Shown one piece after another: positions 9,925 through 20,897 of a DNA stretch of 64,000 bases. Within the stretch, counting starts at the first letter, position 1, and the number at the start of each line of letters is the position of its first letter. The position numbers and the translations under genes were made by a program. Source of the stretch: Candidatus Accumulibacter conexus (GTDB lineage: Bacteria > Pseudomonadota > Gammaproteobacteria > Burkholderiales > Rhodocyclaceae). Under the pieces are notes generated by a model. It was not told where the DNA came from, did no database searches, and was given only the letters and a program-made list of their open reading frames with translations. The stretch covers positions 144,182 to 208,181 of the forward strand of contig JAGFNJ010000002.1 of assembly GCA_017592775.1 (NCBI GenBank), in the 5' to 3' direction.

Positions 9925-10830
9925 CTACTTGCCGCCTGCGGCCGGACCGAGGCTGAGGACATAGGCTGCCAGGACATGGACCTTCTCATCACCGAGGAAC
10001 TCCTTCCACGCCGGCATCTGGTTGTTGCGGCCCTTGGTGATGGTCTCGATGATCGTCGACTCTGAACTGCCGTACAGCCAAACCTTGTCGGTCAGGTTGG
10101 GCGCGCCGAGGGCCTGCATGCCCTTGCCATCCGGACCGTGGCAGCCGGAGCAGCCGGCGCTGTTGAACGCCTCCTGTCCCTTGCCCGCGCGCAACGAATC
10201 AGCGGGCAGCCCCGACAGCGAACGGACGTAATTCGCCAGATCCTTGATCGTCTCGGCACCAAGCTGGGTATGCGGTGGCATCACGCCGTTGCGCCCGATG
10301 GCGATCGTCTCGACGATCTGGGCCGGTTCGCCGCCCCACTGCCAGTCCGCATCCGCCAGGTTCGGAAAACCCTTCGACCCCTTGGCATCCGCACCGTGGC
10401 ACTGGACGCAATAGGTCAGGTACAGCCGCTTGCCGGTCTCCATGGCGGCGTTGTCACCCGCCAGAGCCTTGAGATCGGTCTGCATGTACTTCGTGTAGAG
10501 CGGTCTCGTCTGCTCGGCAACCTTCGCCTCTTCCTTCGCCAACTGGCCGGTCGACGACCAGCCGAGAACGCCTTGGTAGTCGCCGAGCGTCGGGTAGAGA
10601 AAGCTGTAGACCAACGAGAAGATCACCGTGATGTAGAACAGCCACATCCACCACTTGGGCAGCGGGTTGTTGTACTCCTCGAGGGTCTCGTCCCAGACGT
10701 GGCCGGTGGTGTCGAGCTTGGCTGGCGGCGGCAGACTCTGCGTCCAGAGCACCACAGCGCAGGCGATGATGCTCACCAGCACCAGCAGAATGACATACCA
10801 GTTCCAAAACTGATTCACAAAATCGTTCAT
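9925..10830 (-). CDS. ccoP: Cytochrome c oxidase cbb3-type, dihaem subunit CcoP
   Basis: 301 residues. Two N-terminal membrane helices (about residues 10-30 and 60-80), then two cytochrome c domains with CVQCH (141-145) and CSGCH (227-231), each followed by a Met ligand region (VMPPH; QMPAW). It passes electrons from cytochrome c or bc1 to CcoO. Its ATG overlaps the ccoQ stop, and it is the last gene of the ccoNOQP operon. Confidence 0.97.
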   Translation of the reverse strand: MNDFVNQFWNWYVILLVLVSIIACAVVLWTQSLPPPAKLDTTGHVWDETLEEYNNPLPKWWMWLFYITVIFSLVYSFLYPTLGDYQGVLGWSSTGQLAKEEAKVAEQTRPLYTKYMQTDLKALAGDNAAMETGKRLYLTYCVQCHGADAKGSKGFPNLADADWQWGGEPAQIVETIAIGRNGVMPPHTQLGAETIKDLANYVRSLSGLPADSLRAGKGQEAFNSAGCSGCHGPDGKGMQALGAPNLTDKVWLYGSSESTIIETITKGRNNQMPAWKEFLGDEKVHVLAAYVLSLGPAAGGK

Positions 10831-11021
10831 GATGCTTTCCTTTGTCCGTTGCGATCCTGGCCCAGTTCGGCCCGATCCGCTTCCTCATCGGTAAATGGCA
10901 GCATCGCTGCTTCTTCGAAGCGCTTCTTGTTGCCCTTGACGCCATAGGCCCACCAGACGATCCCGAGGAAGGTCAGCAGGGAAACGACGGTGACGATGGA
11001 TCGCAGATCGTTGATGTCCAT
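10827..11021 (-). CDS. ccoQ: cbb3 oxidase small subunit CcoQ (FixQ)
   Basis: 64 residues: one membrane helix (residues 9-28, VVSLLTFLGIVWWAYG) and a short charged cytoplasmic tail (EEAAMLPFTDEEAD). This is the standard CcoQ layout, which stabilises the complex. Four bases separate it from ccoO and it overlaps ccoP by four. Confidence 0.92.
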   Translation of the reverse strand: MDINDLRSIVTVVSLLTFLGIVWWAYGVKGNKKRFEEAAMLPFTDEEADRAELGQDRNGQRKAS

Positions 11022-11025
11022 GCGC

Positions 11026-11640
11026 TTACCTGGCGTTCTTCATTTCCAGGCCCATCCCCTGCAGGTAGGCGATGAGGGCGTCGAGTTCGCTCTTGCCTTC
11101 AAGCTGCTTCTTCGCGCCGGCGATCTCCTCATCGGAGTAGGGAACGCCAACCTTGCGCAGGGCGCGCATCTTCGCCTCGATGGTGCTGGCGTCGGCCGGC
11201 GCCTTCTCGAGGAAGGCAAAGGCAGGCATGTTGGACTCGGGAACGACATCCCGCGGATTGATCAGGTGCACCCGGTGCCACTCGTCCGAGTAACGCCCGC
11301 CGACACGCGCCAGATCCGGACCGGTCCGCTTCGAACCCCACTGGAACGGGTGGTCATAGACGAACTCGCCAGCGACCGAATAATGCCCGTAGCGCTCGGT
11401 CTCGGCACGGAAGGGACGGATCATCTGCGAGTGGCAGAGGAAGCAGCCTTCGCGGACGTAGACGTCGCGGCCAGTCAGGCGGACCGGGTCATAGGGCTTG
11501 AGCCCCGTCACCGGCTCGGTGGTGGACTTCTGGAAGTACAGCGGCACGATTTCCACCAGGCCGCCAACGCTGACCACCAGCAGGGTCAGCAGGATCATCA
11601 ACGGAACGCTGCGTTCGACTGCATCTTGCGTGATCTTCAT
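11026..11640 (-). CDS. ccoO: Cytochrome c oxidase cbb3-type, monohaem subunit CcoO
   Basis: 204 residues: one membrane helix (about residues 13-33), then a periplasmic cytochrome c domain with CFLCH at residues 66-70 and a NMPAF methionine ligand. It links CcoP to the catalytic subunit. The ATG at 11640 ([11 protein letters not shown]) has AAGGAAG upstream; the in-frame ATG at 11694 lies inside the end of ccoN and is not needed. Confidence 0.96.
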   Translation of the reverse strand: MKITQDAVERSVPLMILLTLLVVSVGGLVEIVPLYFQKSTTEPVTGLKPYDPVRLTGRDVYVREGCFLCHSQMIRPFRAETERYGHYSVAGEFVYDHPFQWGSKRTGPDLARVGGRYSDEWHRVHLINPRDVVPESNMPAFAFLEKAPADASTIEAKMRALRKVGVPYSDEEIAGAKKQLEGKSELDALIAYLQGMGLEMKNAR

Positions 11641-11653
11641 TGCTTCTTCCTTG

Positions 11654-13081
11654 TCAGGCGTGGTGGGCGGCAGGAACCAGAACGCGTGCGTCATCGACAG
11701 AGCGCCCGCCAGCGATGGTCTTGAACATGTTGTAGGCCATCACGAGCATGCCGGTCAGGAACAGGACGCCACCCAGGAAACGGATCGCCCAGAAGGGATA
11801 CGAGGCCTTGACCGATTCGACGAAGCTGTAGGTCAGCGTGCCGTCGGCATTGACCGCACGCCACATGAGACCCTGCATCACGCCCGAAATCCACATCGAG
11901 GCGATGTACAGCACGACGCCGATCGTCGCCACCCAGAAGTGCACGGTGATCAGCCTGACGCTGAACATCTCGCTCTTGCCGAACAACCGCGGCAGCAGGT
12001 AGTAGATCGACCCGATCGAGATCATCGCCACCCAGCCGAGAGCACCCGAGTGCACGTGGCCGACGGTCCAGTCGGTGTAATGCGACAGGGCGTTCACCGT
12101 CTTGATCGCCATCATCGGGCCTTCAAAGGTCGACATGCCGTAGAAGGAGAGCGAGGTGATCAGGAACTTCAGGATCGGATCGTCGCGCAGCTTGTGCCAG
12201 GCGCCCGACAGAGTCATGACGCCGTTGATCATGCCACCCCACGACGGCGCCAGCAGGATCAGCGAGAACAGCATGCCGACCGACTGCGTCCAGTCGGGCA
12301 GCGCCGTGTAGTGCAGGTGGTGCGGGCCGGCCCACATGTAGGTGAAGATCAGCGCCCAGAAGTGCACCACCGACAGCCGGTAAGAATAGACGGGCCGCTC
12401 GGCCTGCTTCGGAACGAAGTAGTACATCATGCCGAGGAAGCCCGCAGTCAGGAAGAAACCGACGGCGTTGTGGCCGTACCACCACTGCACCATTGCGTCC
12501 TGCACACCCGCGTAGGCCGAGTACGACTTGGTCAGGGTGACCGGAATCTCGGCGCTATTGACCACATGCAACAGCGCGACGGCGAGAATGAAGCCGCCGT
12601 AGAACCAGTTCGCGACATAGATGTGGCTCACCTTGCGCTTGGCGATGGTGCCGAAGAAGACGACCGCGTAAGCCACCCAGACGAGCGTGATGAGGATGTC
12701 GATCGGCCACTCGAGTTCGGCGTACTCCTTGCCCGAGGTCATCCCCAGCGGCAGCGTCACGGCGGCGAGGACGATCACCAGCTGCCAGCCCCAGAAGGTG
12801 AAGGCAGCCAGCCCGTCGGAAAACAGCCGTGTGTGGCAGGTCCGCTGGACGACGTAATACGAGGTGGCGAACAGGGCGCAGCCGCCGAAGGCGAAGATCA
12901 CGGCGTTGGTGTGCAGCGGGCGCAGGCGCCCGAAGTGCAGGAAACCGAGGTTCAGTTCCGGCCAGACCAGTTGGGCGGCGATGATCACCCCCACCAGCAT
13001 CCCGACAATTCCCCAGATGACGGTCATTATGGCAAACTGCCGCACCACCTTGTAGTTGTATGTTGACTGAGTTTCCGACAT
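11654..13081 (-). CDS. ccoN: Cytochrome c oxidase cbb3-type, catalytic subunit CcoN
   Basis: 475 residues with about twelve membrane helices. The haem-copper oxidase histidines are visible, including WYGHNAVGF and the double His of AGPHHLHYT, and H-bearing [11 protein letters not shown] and [10 protein letters not shown] late in the chain. It reduces O2 to water with high affinity at the cytoplasmic membrane. First gene of ccoNOQP, with a GAGGTGAG ribosome-binding site and an FNR-like box about 110 bases upstream, so microaerobic induction is likely. Confidence 0.97.
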   Translation of the reverse strand: MSETQSTYNYKVVRQFAIMTVIWGIVGMLVGVIIAAQLVWPELNLGFLHFGRLRPLHTNAVIFAFGGCALFATSYYVVQRTCHTRLFSDGLAAFTFWGWQLVIVLAAVTLPLGMTSGKEYAELEWPIDILITLVWVAYAVVFFGTIAKRKVSHIYVANWFYGGFILAVALLHVVNSAEIPVTLTKSYSAYAGVQDAMVQWWYGHNAVGFFLTAGFLGMMYYFVPKQAERPVYSYRLSVVHFWALIFTYMWAGPHHLHYTALPDWTQSVGMLFSLILLAPSWGGMINGVMTLSGAWHKLRDDPILKFLITSLSFYGMSTFEGPMMAIKTVNALSHYTDWTVGHVHSGALGWVAMISIGSIYYLLPRLFGKSEMFSVRLITVHFWVATIGVVLYIASMWISGVMQGLMWRAVNADGTLTYSFVESVKASYPFWAIRFLGGVLFLTGMLVMAYNMFKTIAGGRSVDDARVLVPAAHHA

Positions 13082-13186
13082 GGACTCACCTCATTCCTGA
13101 TCAAGAAAACCGGCTTTCACCGCCCTGAATGCCCTTGTCCCGGGCACTGAATAAACGGATGCTATTCTAACCCGGCGGTGCCAAAT

Positions 13187-13200
13187 TTGACACAGATCAA
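13187..13200 (-). promoter_or_regulatory. FNR/Anr-like box upstream of ccoN
   Basis: On the minus strand the site reads TTGATCTGTGTCAA: a perfect TTGAT half-site, 4-base spacer, and GTCAA (one mismatch to ATCAA). A -10-like TAGAAT (13164-13169) or TAGCAT (13159-13164) lies 27-32 bases from its centre, before the ccoN start at 13081. This fits oxygen-responsive control of ccoNOQP. Confidence 0.6.
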
Positions 13201-13233
13201 CCCCGGTGCACGACCCGACCGGCGTCTGCGAAC

Positions 13234-13260
13234 AAAAAAAGGGTGCGCCCTGGCGCACCC
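13234..13260 (-). terminator. Rho-independent terminator after ccoI-ccoS
   Basis: A perfect inverted repeat (GGGTGCGCC / GGCGCACCC, 13241-13260) is followed on the minus strand by seven T residues (13240-13234). It lies about 110 bases beyond the ccoS stop and before the ccoN promoter, so it separates the two transcription units. Confidence 0.85.
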
Positions 13261-13371
13261 GAAACCCCAACAGAGAAACATCCCTGGACGCCCCAGGCAG
13301 CGAATGCCGGAGCACCCGCGCCAGCGACCCGCGAATTATCCCCGGCTGCCGGAAAGCCGTCTTGACCTGCG

Positions 13372-13581
13372 TCAAGAGTCGCGCAGATCGGCCGGCGGCA
13401 CGCCGGGGCGGTCGTCGCCGGGTTTCGCCGCCGGCGAGGATCGGTCGTCGTCCATCAGGATGCGGTAGGCCGGCCCCTCCATGTCGTCGAACTGACCGCT
13501 GCGCAACGACCACCAGAAGGCGAGCGCGATCAGGAAGACGAGCACGACGGAGATCGGGATCAGCAGGTAGAGGGTTTCCAT
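13372..13581 (-). CDS. ccoS: cbb3 oxidase maturation protein CcoS
   Basis: 69 residues. One membrane helix at the N terminus (LLIPISVVLVFLIALAFWW) followed by the signature SGQFDDMEGPAYRIL that defines CcoS. Required for haem/copper cofactor insertion in cbb3 oxidase of other species. It starts 5 bases after ccoI. The Asp/Pro-rich tail is unremarkable. Confidence 0.95.
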   Translation of the reverse strand: METLYLLIPISVVLVFLIALAFWWSLRSGQFDDMEGPAYRILMDDDRSSPAAKPGDDRPGVPPADLRDS

Positions 13582-13586
13582 CAGGG

Positions 13587-16043
13587 TCAGTTTCCGCCAG
13601 CCTTCTGCAAGCGCAGCGAATTCGCCACCACGAGCAGCGAACTGCCGGACATGCCGATGCCGGCCATCCAGGGGGTGATGAAACCGGTCATCGCCAGCGG
13701 CAGGACGACGAAATTGTAGGCGAACGACCACCACAAATTCTGCCGGATGACCCGCAGCGCGCGGCGCGACACCCGGATGCCGCGCCGCAGATGGTCGAGG
13801 TTCTCCGACAGCAGCACCAGATCCGCCTGCGTGCGTGCCAGTTGCGAACCGCCGCCCATGGCCACCGACACCTGCGCCTGGGCGAGAACGGGCGCGTCAT
13901 TGACCCCGTCGCCAACCATCGCGACGACCGCGCCGGCCGCCTGCAGACGGCGGACATGATCGTGCTTCGCCTGCGGCGAGGCGTCCGCCACCACCTCGTC
14001 GATCGCCAGGCCCTGCGCGACGCGGCGGGCGACCGGCGCACAATCTCCGGTCAGCAGCACCACCCGCCGGCCGGCGGCGCGGAGATCGGCGAGCAGCGCC
14101 GCCGCTTCCGGCCGCACGTCGTCGCCGAGGCGAAAGAGCGCGATCCAGCCGACCTCGTCGCCGAGGGCGATCACCGTGTCGCTGCTGGCCAGCACCGCCT
14201 CTGCCGCCCCCGGCATCGCCCGGCCGTGCAGCGACCCGACATAGGCCGGCCTGCCGAGGCGCAGGCGCCTGCCGCCGGAAACGGCCGTGACACCGCAACC
14301 CGGCTCGTTGCCCGACCCTTCGACCGCCGGCAGGGCACGGCCGACCGCGGCTTCGCGCAGAGCCCTGCCGAGCGGATGTTCCGAACTCTGTTCGAGCGCC
14401 GCCGCCAGCGCCAGACAGTCGTCGGCGCTCAGCCCGGCCAGCGGCAGCACCTCGAGCACCCGCATCTCGCCGGTGGTCAGGGTCCCGGTCTTGTCGAAGA
14501 CGAAGTGGCTGGCTCGCGCCAGCGTCTCGACCGCATGACTGCGGGTCACCAGCAGGCCGGCACGGGCCATGGCACCGGCGGCGACGGTCAGCGCCACCGG
14601 TGTCGCCAGCGACAGCGCGCAGGGACAGGTGACGACCAGCACCGAAACCGTGATCCACAGCGCCTGCCGCGGATCGATGAACCACCAGGTCAGCGCCACC
14701 GCCGCCGCCAGCAACAGCAGCGCGATGATGAAGTGGGCGGCGATGCGATCGGCCATTTCGACGAGGCGCGGCTTCTCGGTCGCTGCCCGCTCCATCAGGC
14801 GGACGATCGCCGACAGCCGAGTGGCCTCACCCACCTGCTGCACCGAGACCAGCAGCGGGCTCTCGATGTTGACCGCGCCACCGGTCACCGCCGAACCCGG
14901 GCGCTTGTCGACCGGCGCGCTCTCGCCGGTCAGGAGCGATTCATCGACGCTGCTTTGCCCGTCGAGCACCTGGCCGTCGGCCGGAATCGTCTCGCCGGCG
15001 CGCACGAGCACCACCTCGCCCGGCCGCAGGTCGGCCACCAGAACCTGCTCCTGCCCGCTCTGTGCCGGATAATCCGGCAGCCGGGTGGCGACCGCCGGCA
15101 TCAGCCGTGCCAGCGCCTCGGTCGTGCTGACTGCCCGTTGGCGCGCCGTCATCTCGAGAAAGCGCCCGCTCAGAAGGAAGAAGACGAACATCGTCACCGA
15201 ATCGAAATAGACCTCGCCGCTGGCCGTCAGCGTTGCCCAGACGCTCGCCAGAAAGGCTGCGCCGATGCCCAGCGCGACCGGCACGTCCATCCCCGCACGC
15301 CGCAGTCGCAGGTCGCGCCAGGCGTTGCCGAAGAAGGGTGCGGCCGAATAGAGGACCACCGGCAGCGTCAGCATCAGGCTCGCCCAGCGCATCAACTGTT
15401 CAACTGCCGGCGTCATCTCGCCCTCGCCCGCCAAGTACACCGGGACGGCGTACATCATCACCTGCATCATCCCGAAACCGGCGACGAACACCCGCCACAG
15501 CGCGCGGCGCCGCTCCTGGCGCGCGATCTCCTCGCTCTTCGCCGGATCGTAGGGATAGGCGCGGTAGCCGATGGCGGCGATCGCCGCCAGGATCCCCGAC
15601 AGCCGGATTCGCCCTTCGTCCCAGCGCACACGCGCACGTCGCGTGGCGTAGTTGATCTCCACCGCAGTGACACCGGCGAGTCGCGACAGGTGCTGTTCGT
15701 TGAGCCAGATGCACGCCGAACAGGTGATCCCCTCGAGGATCAGCGATGCTTCGCGCTCGCCCTCGCCAGCATCATCCGAGAGGACGCGCACGAAGCTCTT
15801 CTGGAAATCGGCATGGTCGTAGAGCTGCAGCCCCTCGACGATCGCCGGCATCGCCTCGCGCGGCGCGTCGGGCAGCGCATCGCGTGTGCGATAGTAGTCG
15901 CCGAGGCCGTTGTCGACGATCGCCTGCGCCACCGCCTGGCAACCGCCACAACACATGGCGCGCGGCTCGCCATCGATGCGCGTGCAGAGCTCGACGCCGG
16001 CGGGAATGGCTTGGCCGCAATGGTAGCAATTGCCGATGTTCAT
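13587..16043 (-). CDS. ccoI: Copper-exporting P-type ATPase CcoI (FixI)
   Basis: 818 residues. An N-terminal Cys-rich region (CYHCG at 6-10, CCGGC at 31-35) and a heavy-metal domain with CSAC (108-111). Eight predicted helices follow, with the CPC ion motif (473-475), TGES (372-375), DKTGT phosphorylation site (517-521) and GDGVNDAP hinge. CcoI exports copper for the cbb3 oxidase, as opposed to CopA-type detoxification; the extra N-terminal Cys-rich region and linkage to ccoS support this. The ATG at 16043 places CYHCG at the N terminus. It diverges from ribF. Confidence 0.95.
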   Translation of the reverse strand: MNIGNCYHCGQAIPAGVELCTRIDGEPRAMCCGGCQAVAQAIVDNGLGDYYRTRDALPDAPREAMPAIVEGLQLYDHADFQKSFVRVLSDDAGEGEREASLILEGITCSACIWLNEQHLSRLAGVTAVEINYATRRARVRWDEGRIRLSGILAAIAAIGYRAYPYDPAKSEEIARQERRRALWRVFVAGFGMMQVMMYAVPVYLAGEGEMTPAVEQLMRWASLMLTLPVVLYSAAPFFGNAWRDLRLRRAGMDVPVALGIGAAFLASVWATLTASGEVYFDSVTMFVFFLLSGRFLEMTARQRAVSTTEALARLMPAVATRLPDYPAQSGQEQVLVADLRPGEVVLVRAGETIPADGQVLDGQSSVDESLLTGESAPVDKRPGSAVTGGAVNIESPLLVSVQQVGEATRLSAIVRLMERAATEKPRLVEMADRIAAHFIIALLLLAAAVALTWWFIDPRQALWITVSVLVVTCPCALSLATPVALTVAAGAMARAGLLVTRSHAVETLARASHFVFDKTGTLTTGEMRVLEVLPLAGLSADDCLALAAALEQSSEHPLGRALREAAVGRALPAVEGSGNEPGCGVTAVSGGRRLRLGRPAYVGSLHGRAMPGAAEAVLASSDTVIALGDEVGWIALFRLGDDVRPEAAALLADLRAAGRRVVLLTGDCAPVARRVAQGLAIDEVVADASPQAKHDHVRRLQAAGAVVAMVGDGVNDAPVLAQAQVSVAMGGGSQLARTQADLVLLSENLDHLRRGIRVSRRALRVIRQNLWWSFAYNFVVLPLAMTGFITPWMAGIGMSGSSLLVVANSLRLQKAGGN

Positions 16044-16100
16044 CACCGCAACAGACGAGGAAAAAGGCGCCAGCGCCAGCCGGCGCGGCGGCAAGCCGGG

Positions 16101-16106
16101 TATAAT
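16101..16106 (+). promoter_or_regulatory. -10 promoter element for ribF operon
   Basis: TATAAT in the 94-base gap between the divergent ccoI and ribF genes, 32 bases before the ribF ATG. No strong -35 is seen. It probably drives the ribF-ileS-lspA-fkpB-ispH run. Confidence 0.5.
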
Positions 16107-16137
16107 CGCACGTTTTGTCCGCCCCCACTCGCGCCCG

Positions 16138-17061
16138 ATGCTCGTCTACCGCGGTTTTTCACAGACAGCGCACAGCGCCACCGTCCTCACGATAGGCAAT
16201 TTCGATGGCGTCCATCTTGGCCATCGTGCCCTCCTCGCCCGCCTGACAGCGGCTGCCGCCAGCGCCGGCCTGCCGGCTGCGGTCCTCACCTTCGAGCCGC
16301 ATCCGCGCGAGTTCTTCGTCCCTCAGGACGCTCCACCGCGCCTGTCGACGCTGCGCGAGAAGCTCGAACTGCTCGCCGACGACGGCGTCGACCTGGTGCA
16401 TGTCTGCCATTTCAACGCCGCCTTCGCCTCCCTGAGCGCGACCGAATTCATCGAACGGGTCCTGCTCGGCGCGCTGCGCGTGCGGCGGCTGCTCGTCGGT
16501 GACGATTTCCGCTTTGGCGCCGGGCGCCGCGGCGACTTCGCCCTGCTCTGCGCCGCCGGCGACCGGCTCGGCTTCCGCGTCGAGGCCATGCAGAGCATCA
16601 CGCTGGATGGCGAACGCGCGTCCAGTTCGGCCGTCCGCGACGCGCTGCAGGCGGGGCGCATCGAACACGCGGCACGCCTGCTCGGCCGCCCCTACACGAT
16701 CGACGGCCGCGTCGTCCACGGCGACGGGGTCGGGCGCCAACTCGGTTTCCACACCGCCAACATCCGCATCAAGCACGAGCGGCCGCCGTTGCGCGGGGTC
16801 TTCGCCGTCGAGGTCCGCGGGCTTCCCGGCGGACCGCACCGGGGCGCCGCCAACCTGGGCTACCGTCCGAGCGCCAACCAGGTGGCGCGGCCGCTGCTCG
16901 AGGTCCATCTGCTCGATTTCAGCGCCGACATCTATGGTGCCCACCTCAGCGTCCGCTTCCTGCACAAACTGCGCGACGAAATGAAATTCCCCGACTTCGA
17001 CGCGCTGCGCGCACAGATCGCCAGCGACGTTGCCGCCGTCAAGGCCTATTTCCAGTTGTGA
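16138..17061 (+). CDS. ribF: Bifunctional riboflavin kinase / FAD synthetase
   Basis: 307 residues. N-terminal FAD synthetase domain (about 1-180, nucleotidyltransferase motif [10 protein letters not shown], and SSSAVRDAL), then a C-terminal riboflavin kinase domain ([20 protein letters not shown]). Converts riboflavin to FMN and FAD. The ATG at 16138 (MLVYRGF) matches the family N terminus; an earlier in-frame ATG at 16030 would run back into ccoI. It is the first gene of a conserved block with ileS, lspA, fkpB and ispH. Confidence 0.96.
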   Translation: MLVYRGFSQTAHSATVLTIGNFDGVHLGHRALLARLTAAAASAGLPAAVLTFEPHPREFFVPQDAPPRLSTLREKLELLADDGVDLVHVCHFNAAFASLSATEFIERVLLGALRVRRLLVGDDFRFGAGRRGDFALLCAAGDRLGFRVEAMQSITLDGERASSSAVRDALQAGRIEHAARLLGRPYTIDGRVVHGDGVGRQLGFHTANIRIKHERPPLRGVFAVEVRGLPGGPHRGAANLGYRPSANQVARPLLEVHLLDFSADIYGAHLSVRFLHKLRDEMKFPDFDALRAQIASDVAAVKAYFQL

Positions 17062-17069
17062 GAACCATC

Positions 17070-19898
17070 ATGGCCGACTACAGGAAGACCCTCAACCTCA
17101 CCGACACCCCATTCCCGATGCGCGGCGACCTCGCGCGACGCGAGCCGCAGTGGGTTGCCGACTGGCAGAACTCCGGTCTTTACGAGCGCATCCGCGCGGT
17201 GTCGCGGGGCCGCCCGCGTTTCGTCCTGCACGACGGACCGCCGTACGCCAATGGCGACATCCACATCGGCCACGCGGTGAACAAGATTCTCAAGGACATC
17301 ATCGTCCGCGCGCGAACACTCGCCGGCTTCGATGCGCCCTACGTCCCGGGCTGGGACTGTCATGGCCTGCCGATCGAACACCAGATCGAGAAGCTGCACG
17401 GCAAGCACCTCCTCGCCGACCGTGTGCGCGCCCTGTGCCGCGCCTTTGCCGGCGAACAGATCGAGCGGCAGAAGAAGGACTTCATCCGCCTCGGCGTCCT
17501 CGGCGCCTGGCAGCAGCCCTACCTGACGATGGACTTCAAGACCGAGGCCGACGAGATCCGCACCCTCGGCCGCATTCTCGACAAGGGTTACCTCTATCAG
17601 GGCCTGAAGCCCGTGAACTGGTGCCTCGACTGCGGTTCCGCCCTCGCCGAAGCCGAGGTGGAGTATGAGGACAAGAACTCGGCGGCGATCGATGTCGCCT
17701 TCGAAGTGCATCCCAACCACGCCGCGAAGCTGGCCCGCGCCTGCGGCCTGACGCACCTGCGCGGTCCGGCCTTCGCCGTCATCTGGACCACCACGCCGTG
17801 GACCCTGCCCGCCAACGAGGCGGTCTGCGCCCACCCGGATTTCGTCTACGACCTGATCGAGACGGCCAAGGGAGCACTGCTCCTCGTGCGCGAACTCGCC
17901 GACGCCTGCCTGCAACGCTACGGCCTGGGCGGCACGGTGATCGGCTCGGCGACCGGCGCCGCACTCGAACAGCTGTTGCTCAGGCACCCCTTCCAGGCGC
18001 GCGACGTGGCGCTGATCTGCGGCCGCCACGTCACCCTCGAGGCCGGCACCGGGCTGGTCCACACGGCGCCGGCGCACGGCACGGACGACTACCTGATCGG
18101 CAAGGTCTACGGGCTGCCGATGAACAATCCGGTCGCTGACGACGGCCGCTTCGTCGCCGGTACGCCGCCCCTGAGCGTCGGCGAACTTGCCGGCAAGTCG
18201 GTCTGGGAAGCCAACCCGCTGGTCGTGCAGGAACTTGCCGCCAGCGGCCGCCTGCTGCACTCGGAGACCATCCGGCACAGTTATCCGCACTGCTGGCGTC
18301 ACAAGACACCGATCATCTTTCGTGCGACAACGCAGTGGTTCATCGGCATGGAGCACCGTCCGCCACCGCCGCCGTCGTCGCCGACGCACACCGGCGACGA
18401 GGAAGCGACGCTGCGCTGGCGGGCCGAACGGGCGGTCGACGAAACGCAGTTCTTCCCGAGCTGGGGACGCGCGCGCCTCGAGGCGATGATGCGCACCCGT
18501 CCCGACTGGTGCGTCTCGCGGCAGCGCAACTGGGGCGTGCCGCTGCCCTTCTTCCTGCATCGTGACAGCGGCGAGCTGCATCCGCGCACCGCCGAGCTGA
18601 TCGAAGCCGTCGCGCAGCGGGTCGAACAGGCCGGCATCGAAGCCTGGTTCGCCCTCGACCCGGCCGAGCTTCTCGGCAGCGAAGCCGCCGACTACCACAA
18701 GATGAGCGACACGCTCGACGTCTGGTTCGACTCCGGATCGACCCACTCGAGCGTCCTGCGCGGCTCGCACCGTGACGACCTGGCCTATCCGGCCGATCTC
18801 TATCTTGAAGGCTCCGACCAGCACCGCGGCTGGTTCCAGAGTTCGCTGCTGATCGGCTGCGCCACCGATGGCCGCGCACCGTACAAGGCCCTGCTGACGC
18901 ACGGCTTCGTCGTCGATGGCAAGGGCCTCAAGATGTCGAAGTCGAAAGGCAACGTCATCGCGCCGCAGAAGATCGCCGATACCCTCGGCGCCGAGATCCT
19001 GCGGCTGTGGGTGGCGGCGACCGATTATTCGGGCGAGCTGTCGATCTCCGACGAAATCCTCAAGCGCGTCGTCGAAAGCTACCGCCGCATCCGCAACACG
19101 CTGCGCTTCCTGCTCGCCAACACCGCCGACTTCGACCCCGCGCAGGACATGCCGGCGATCGAACGGTGGCTCGAGATCGACCGCTACGCACTGGCGATGA
19201 CGCGGCAGTTGCAGGCACAGTGCGAAGCCGACTACGACCGCTTCGAGTTCCATCGCGTCGTGCAGGCGCTGCAGACCTTCTGCTCCGAGGATCTCGGCGG
19301 CTTCTACCTCGACATCCTCAAGGACCGCCTGTACACCACGGCCGCGGCTTCGCCCGCCCGCCGTTCGGCGCAGGGCGCCCTGTGGCACATCCTGCAGTGT
19401 CTGCTGAAGCTGATGGCACCGGTTCTCTGTTTCACTGCCGAGGAAATCTGGCAACTGCAGAGCGCTGACCGCCAGGACTCCGTGATGCTGCACACCTGGC
19501 AGCCGCTGCCGGCCCCCGCAGACGAAGCGGCACTGGTCGAAAAGTGGCGCCGCCTGCGTGGCTACCGCGCCGAGGTCATGCGCGCCCTCGAGGAATTGCG
19601 CATCGCCGGCCGCATCGGCTCCTCACTGCAGGCCGAGGTACGCATCCACTGCAACGGCGAGAAGTACGACACCCTCGCCGCGCTCGGCGACGACCTGCGC
19701 TTCGTCCTCCTCTGCTCGCAGACGACGCTCGTTCGCGACAGCCGGGAAGAGCTGCGCTGTGCGCCGCTGGCGCACGCCAAGTGCGAACGCTGCTGGCACG
19801 TGCGCGCCGACGTCGGCAGGCATCCGGAGCACCCGGGACTCTGTGGGCGCTGTCTCGACAACCTCTTCGGTGCGGGCGAAGAACGTGCCTTCGCGTAA
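17070..19898 (+). CDS. ileS: Isoleucyl-tRNA synthetase
   Basis: 942 residues. Class I synthetase with the HIGH motif at 65-68 (GDIHIGHA) and KMSKS at 621-625. A C-terminal zinc finger (CERCW ... CGRC) is present, as in E. coli IleS. Charges tRNA-Ile. Starts 8 bases after the ribF stop. Odd feature: a Pro-rich insertion near residues 428-445 ([18 protein letters not shown]), just before the conserved FFPSWGRAR segment, that E. coli IleS lacks. Confidence 0.97.
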   Translation: MADYRKTLNLTDTPFPMRGDLARREPQWVADWQNSGLYERIRAVSRGRPRFVLHDGPPYANGDIHIGHAVNKILKDIIVRARTLAGFDAPYVPGWDCHGLPIEHQIEKLHGKHLLADRVRALCRAFAGEQIERQKKDFIRLGVLGAWQQPYLTMDFKTEADEIRTLGRILDKGYLYQGLKPVNWCLDCGSALAEAEVEYEDKNSAAIDVAFEVHPNHAAKLARACGLTHLRGPAFAVIWTTTPWTLPANEAVCAHPDFVYDLIETAKGALLLVRELADACLQRYGLGGTVIGSATGAALEQLLLRHPFQARDVALICGRHVTLEAGTGLVHTAPAHGTDDYLIGKVYGLPMNNPVADDGRFVAGTPPLSVGELAGKSVWEANPLVVQELAASGRLLHSETIRHSYPHCWRHKTPIIFRATTQWFIGMEHRPPPPPSSPTHTGDEEATLRWRAERAVDETQFFPSWGRARLEAMMRTRPDWCVSRQRNWGVPLPFFLHRDSGELHPRTAELIEAVAQRVEQAGIEAWFALDPAELLGSEAADYHKMSDTLDVWFDSGSTHSSVLRGSHRDDLAYPADLYLEGSDQHRGWFQSSLLIGCATDGRAPYKALLTHGFVVDGKGLKMSKSKGNVIAPQKIADTLGAEILRLWVAATDYSGELSISDEILKRVVESYRRIRNTLRFLLANTADFDPAQDMPAIERWLEIDRYALAMTRQLQAQCEADYDRFEFHRVVQALQTFCSEDLGGFYLDILKDRLYTTAAASPARRSAQGALWHILQCLLKLMAPVLCFTAEEIWQLQSADRQDSVMLHTWQPLPAPADEAALVEKWRRLRGYRAEVMRALEELRIAGRIGSSLQAEVRIHCNGEKYDTLAALGDDLRFVLLCSQTTLVRDSREELRCAPLAHAKCERCWHVRADVGRHPEHPGLCGRCLDNLFGAGEERAFA

Positions 19899-20379
19899 CG
19901 TCGACCGCTGGTTGTGGCTGGCCGGGATCGTCGTCGTCCTCGACCAGCTCAGCAAGTGGCTGGTGCTCGGCTGGCTGCGGCCCGGCGACAGCGTGTACGT
20001 CGCCCCCTTCTTCAACTGGGTGCTGGTCTTCAACCCCGGCGCCGCTTTCAGCTTCCTTTCCGACGCCGGCGGCTGGCAGCGCTGGTTCTTCACCGCGCTG
20101 GCGATCGGCATCGCCGGCTGGATCGTCAGCATCCTGCCGCGCCACAGTGGCGAGTTCCGGCTCTCGCTGGCGCTGACCATGATCCTCGGCGGCGCCGTTG
20201 GCAACGTCATCGACCGCCTGCGCTTCGGCGCCGTCGTCGACTTCATCCAGTGGCACGCCGCCGGCTTCTACTGGCCGGCCTTCAACCTCGCCGACGCGGC
20301 GATCTGTCTCGGTGCAGCACTGATGATCTGGGACCAGTTCGCCGCCGGCAGCGCCCGGCGCGACTGCCGCCAGCCGTAG
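19885..20379 (+). CDS. lspA: Lipoprotein signal peptidase (prolipoprotein signal peptidase II)
   Basis: 164 residues with four membrane helices. Both catalytic Asp regions are present: [11 protein letters not shown] and FNLADAAI. It cleaves the signal peptide of diacylated prolipoproteins at the inner membrane. No ATG fits; a GTG at 19885 is chosen, overlapping the ileS end by 14 bases, and a GTG at 19870 is an alternative. Overlap implies coupling with ileS. Confidence 0.93.
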   Translation: MPSRNVDRWLWLAGIVVVLDQLSKWLVLGWLRPGDSVYVAPFFNWVLVFNPGAAFSFLSDAGGWQRWFFTALAIGIAGWIVSILPRHSGEFRLSLALTMILGGAVGNVIDRLRFGAVVDFIQWHAAGFYWPAFNLADAAICLGAALMIWDQFAAGSARRDCRQP

Positions 20380-20431
20380 CGGCAACCGCCGTGCCGCAGC
20401 AGTTCCATCGCCAATACGCACAGGGAAGCGC

Positions 20432-20887
20432 ATGCAGCCAACCGCCATACCCCCAGCCGCCAGCGTCGGTCGCGACAGCTACCTGACGCTGCACTACAGC
20501 CTCGCCGACCTCGATGGCAACGAATACGTCAGCACCTTCGGGCTGTCGCCCGCGACGCTGCAGATGGGCAGCGGCCAGCTTGCCGAGACCCTCGAGAACT
20601 GCCTCCTCGGTCTCGCCGCCGGCGAACGCCACGTCTTCGAACTGGCTGCGAGCGACGCCTTTGGCGAGCACAATCCGCGCCTGCTCGAACGGATCGCGCG
20701 CAGTGCCCTGCCGCCGGACATCGAACTGCGCCCCAATTCGCTGATCGAATTCAGCTCGACCGATGGCGGCGCGGGCTTTGCCGGCCTCCTCTGCGAAATC
20801 GACGACAGCAGCGCGCTGTTCGACTTCAACCATCCGCTCGCCGGCAAGCCGATCCGCTTCGAGGTCGAGCTCGTCGCCATTCTCTGA
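20432..20887 (+). CDS. fkpB: FKBP-type peptidyl-prolyl isomerase (SlpA/FkpB)
   Basis: 151 residues with the short-FKBP plus inserted-flap layout of SlpA ([16 protein letters not shown] at the start, then [18 protein letters not shown] at the end). A cytosolic chaperone/prolyl isomerase. The lspA-fkpB-ispH order is conserved in many Proteobacteria. It ends 10 bases before ispH. Confidence 0.92.
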   Translation: MQPTAIPPAASVGRDSYLTLHYSLADLDGNEYVSTFGLSPATLQMGSGQLAETLENCLLGLAAGERHVFELAASDAFGEHNPRLLERIARSALPPDIELRPNSLIEFSSTDGGAGFAGLLCEIDDSSALFDFNHPLAGKPIRFEVELVAIL

Positions 20888-20897
20888 GGTTCAGCGC

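Noticed and set aside
13206-16502. Very long plus-strand open frame opposite ccoS and ccoI
   Set aside because: Arg/His/Pro-rich, no family, exactly antisense to ccoI; it is a by-product of GC-rich codon use.
17046-19493. Long minus-strand open frame opposite ileS
   Set aside because: Antisense shadow of a clear synthetase gene with no recognisable domain or ribosome-binding site.
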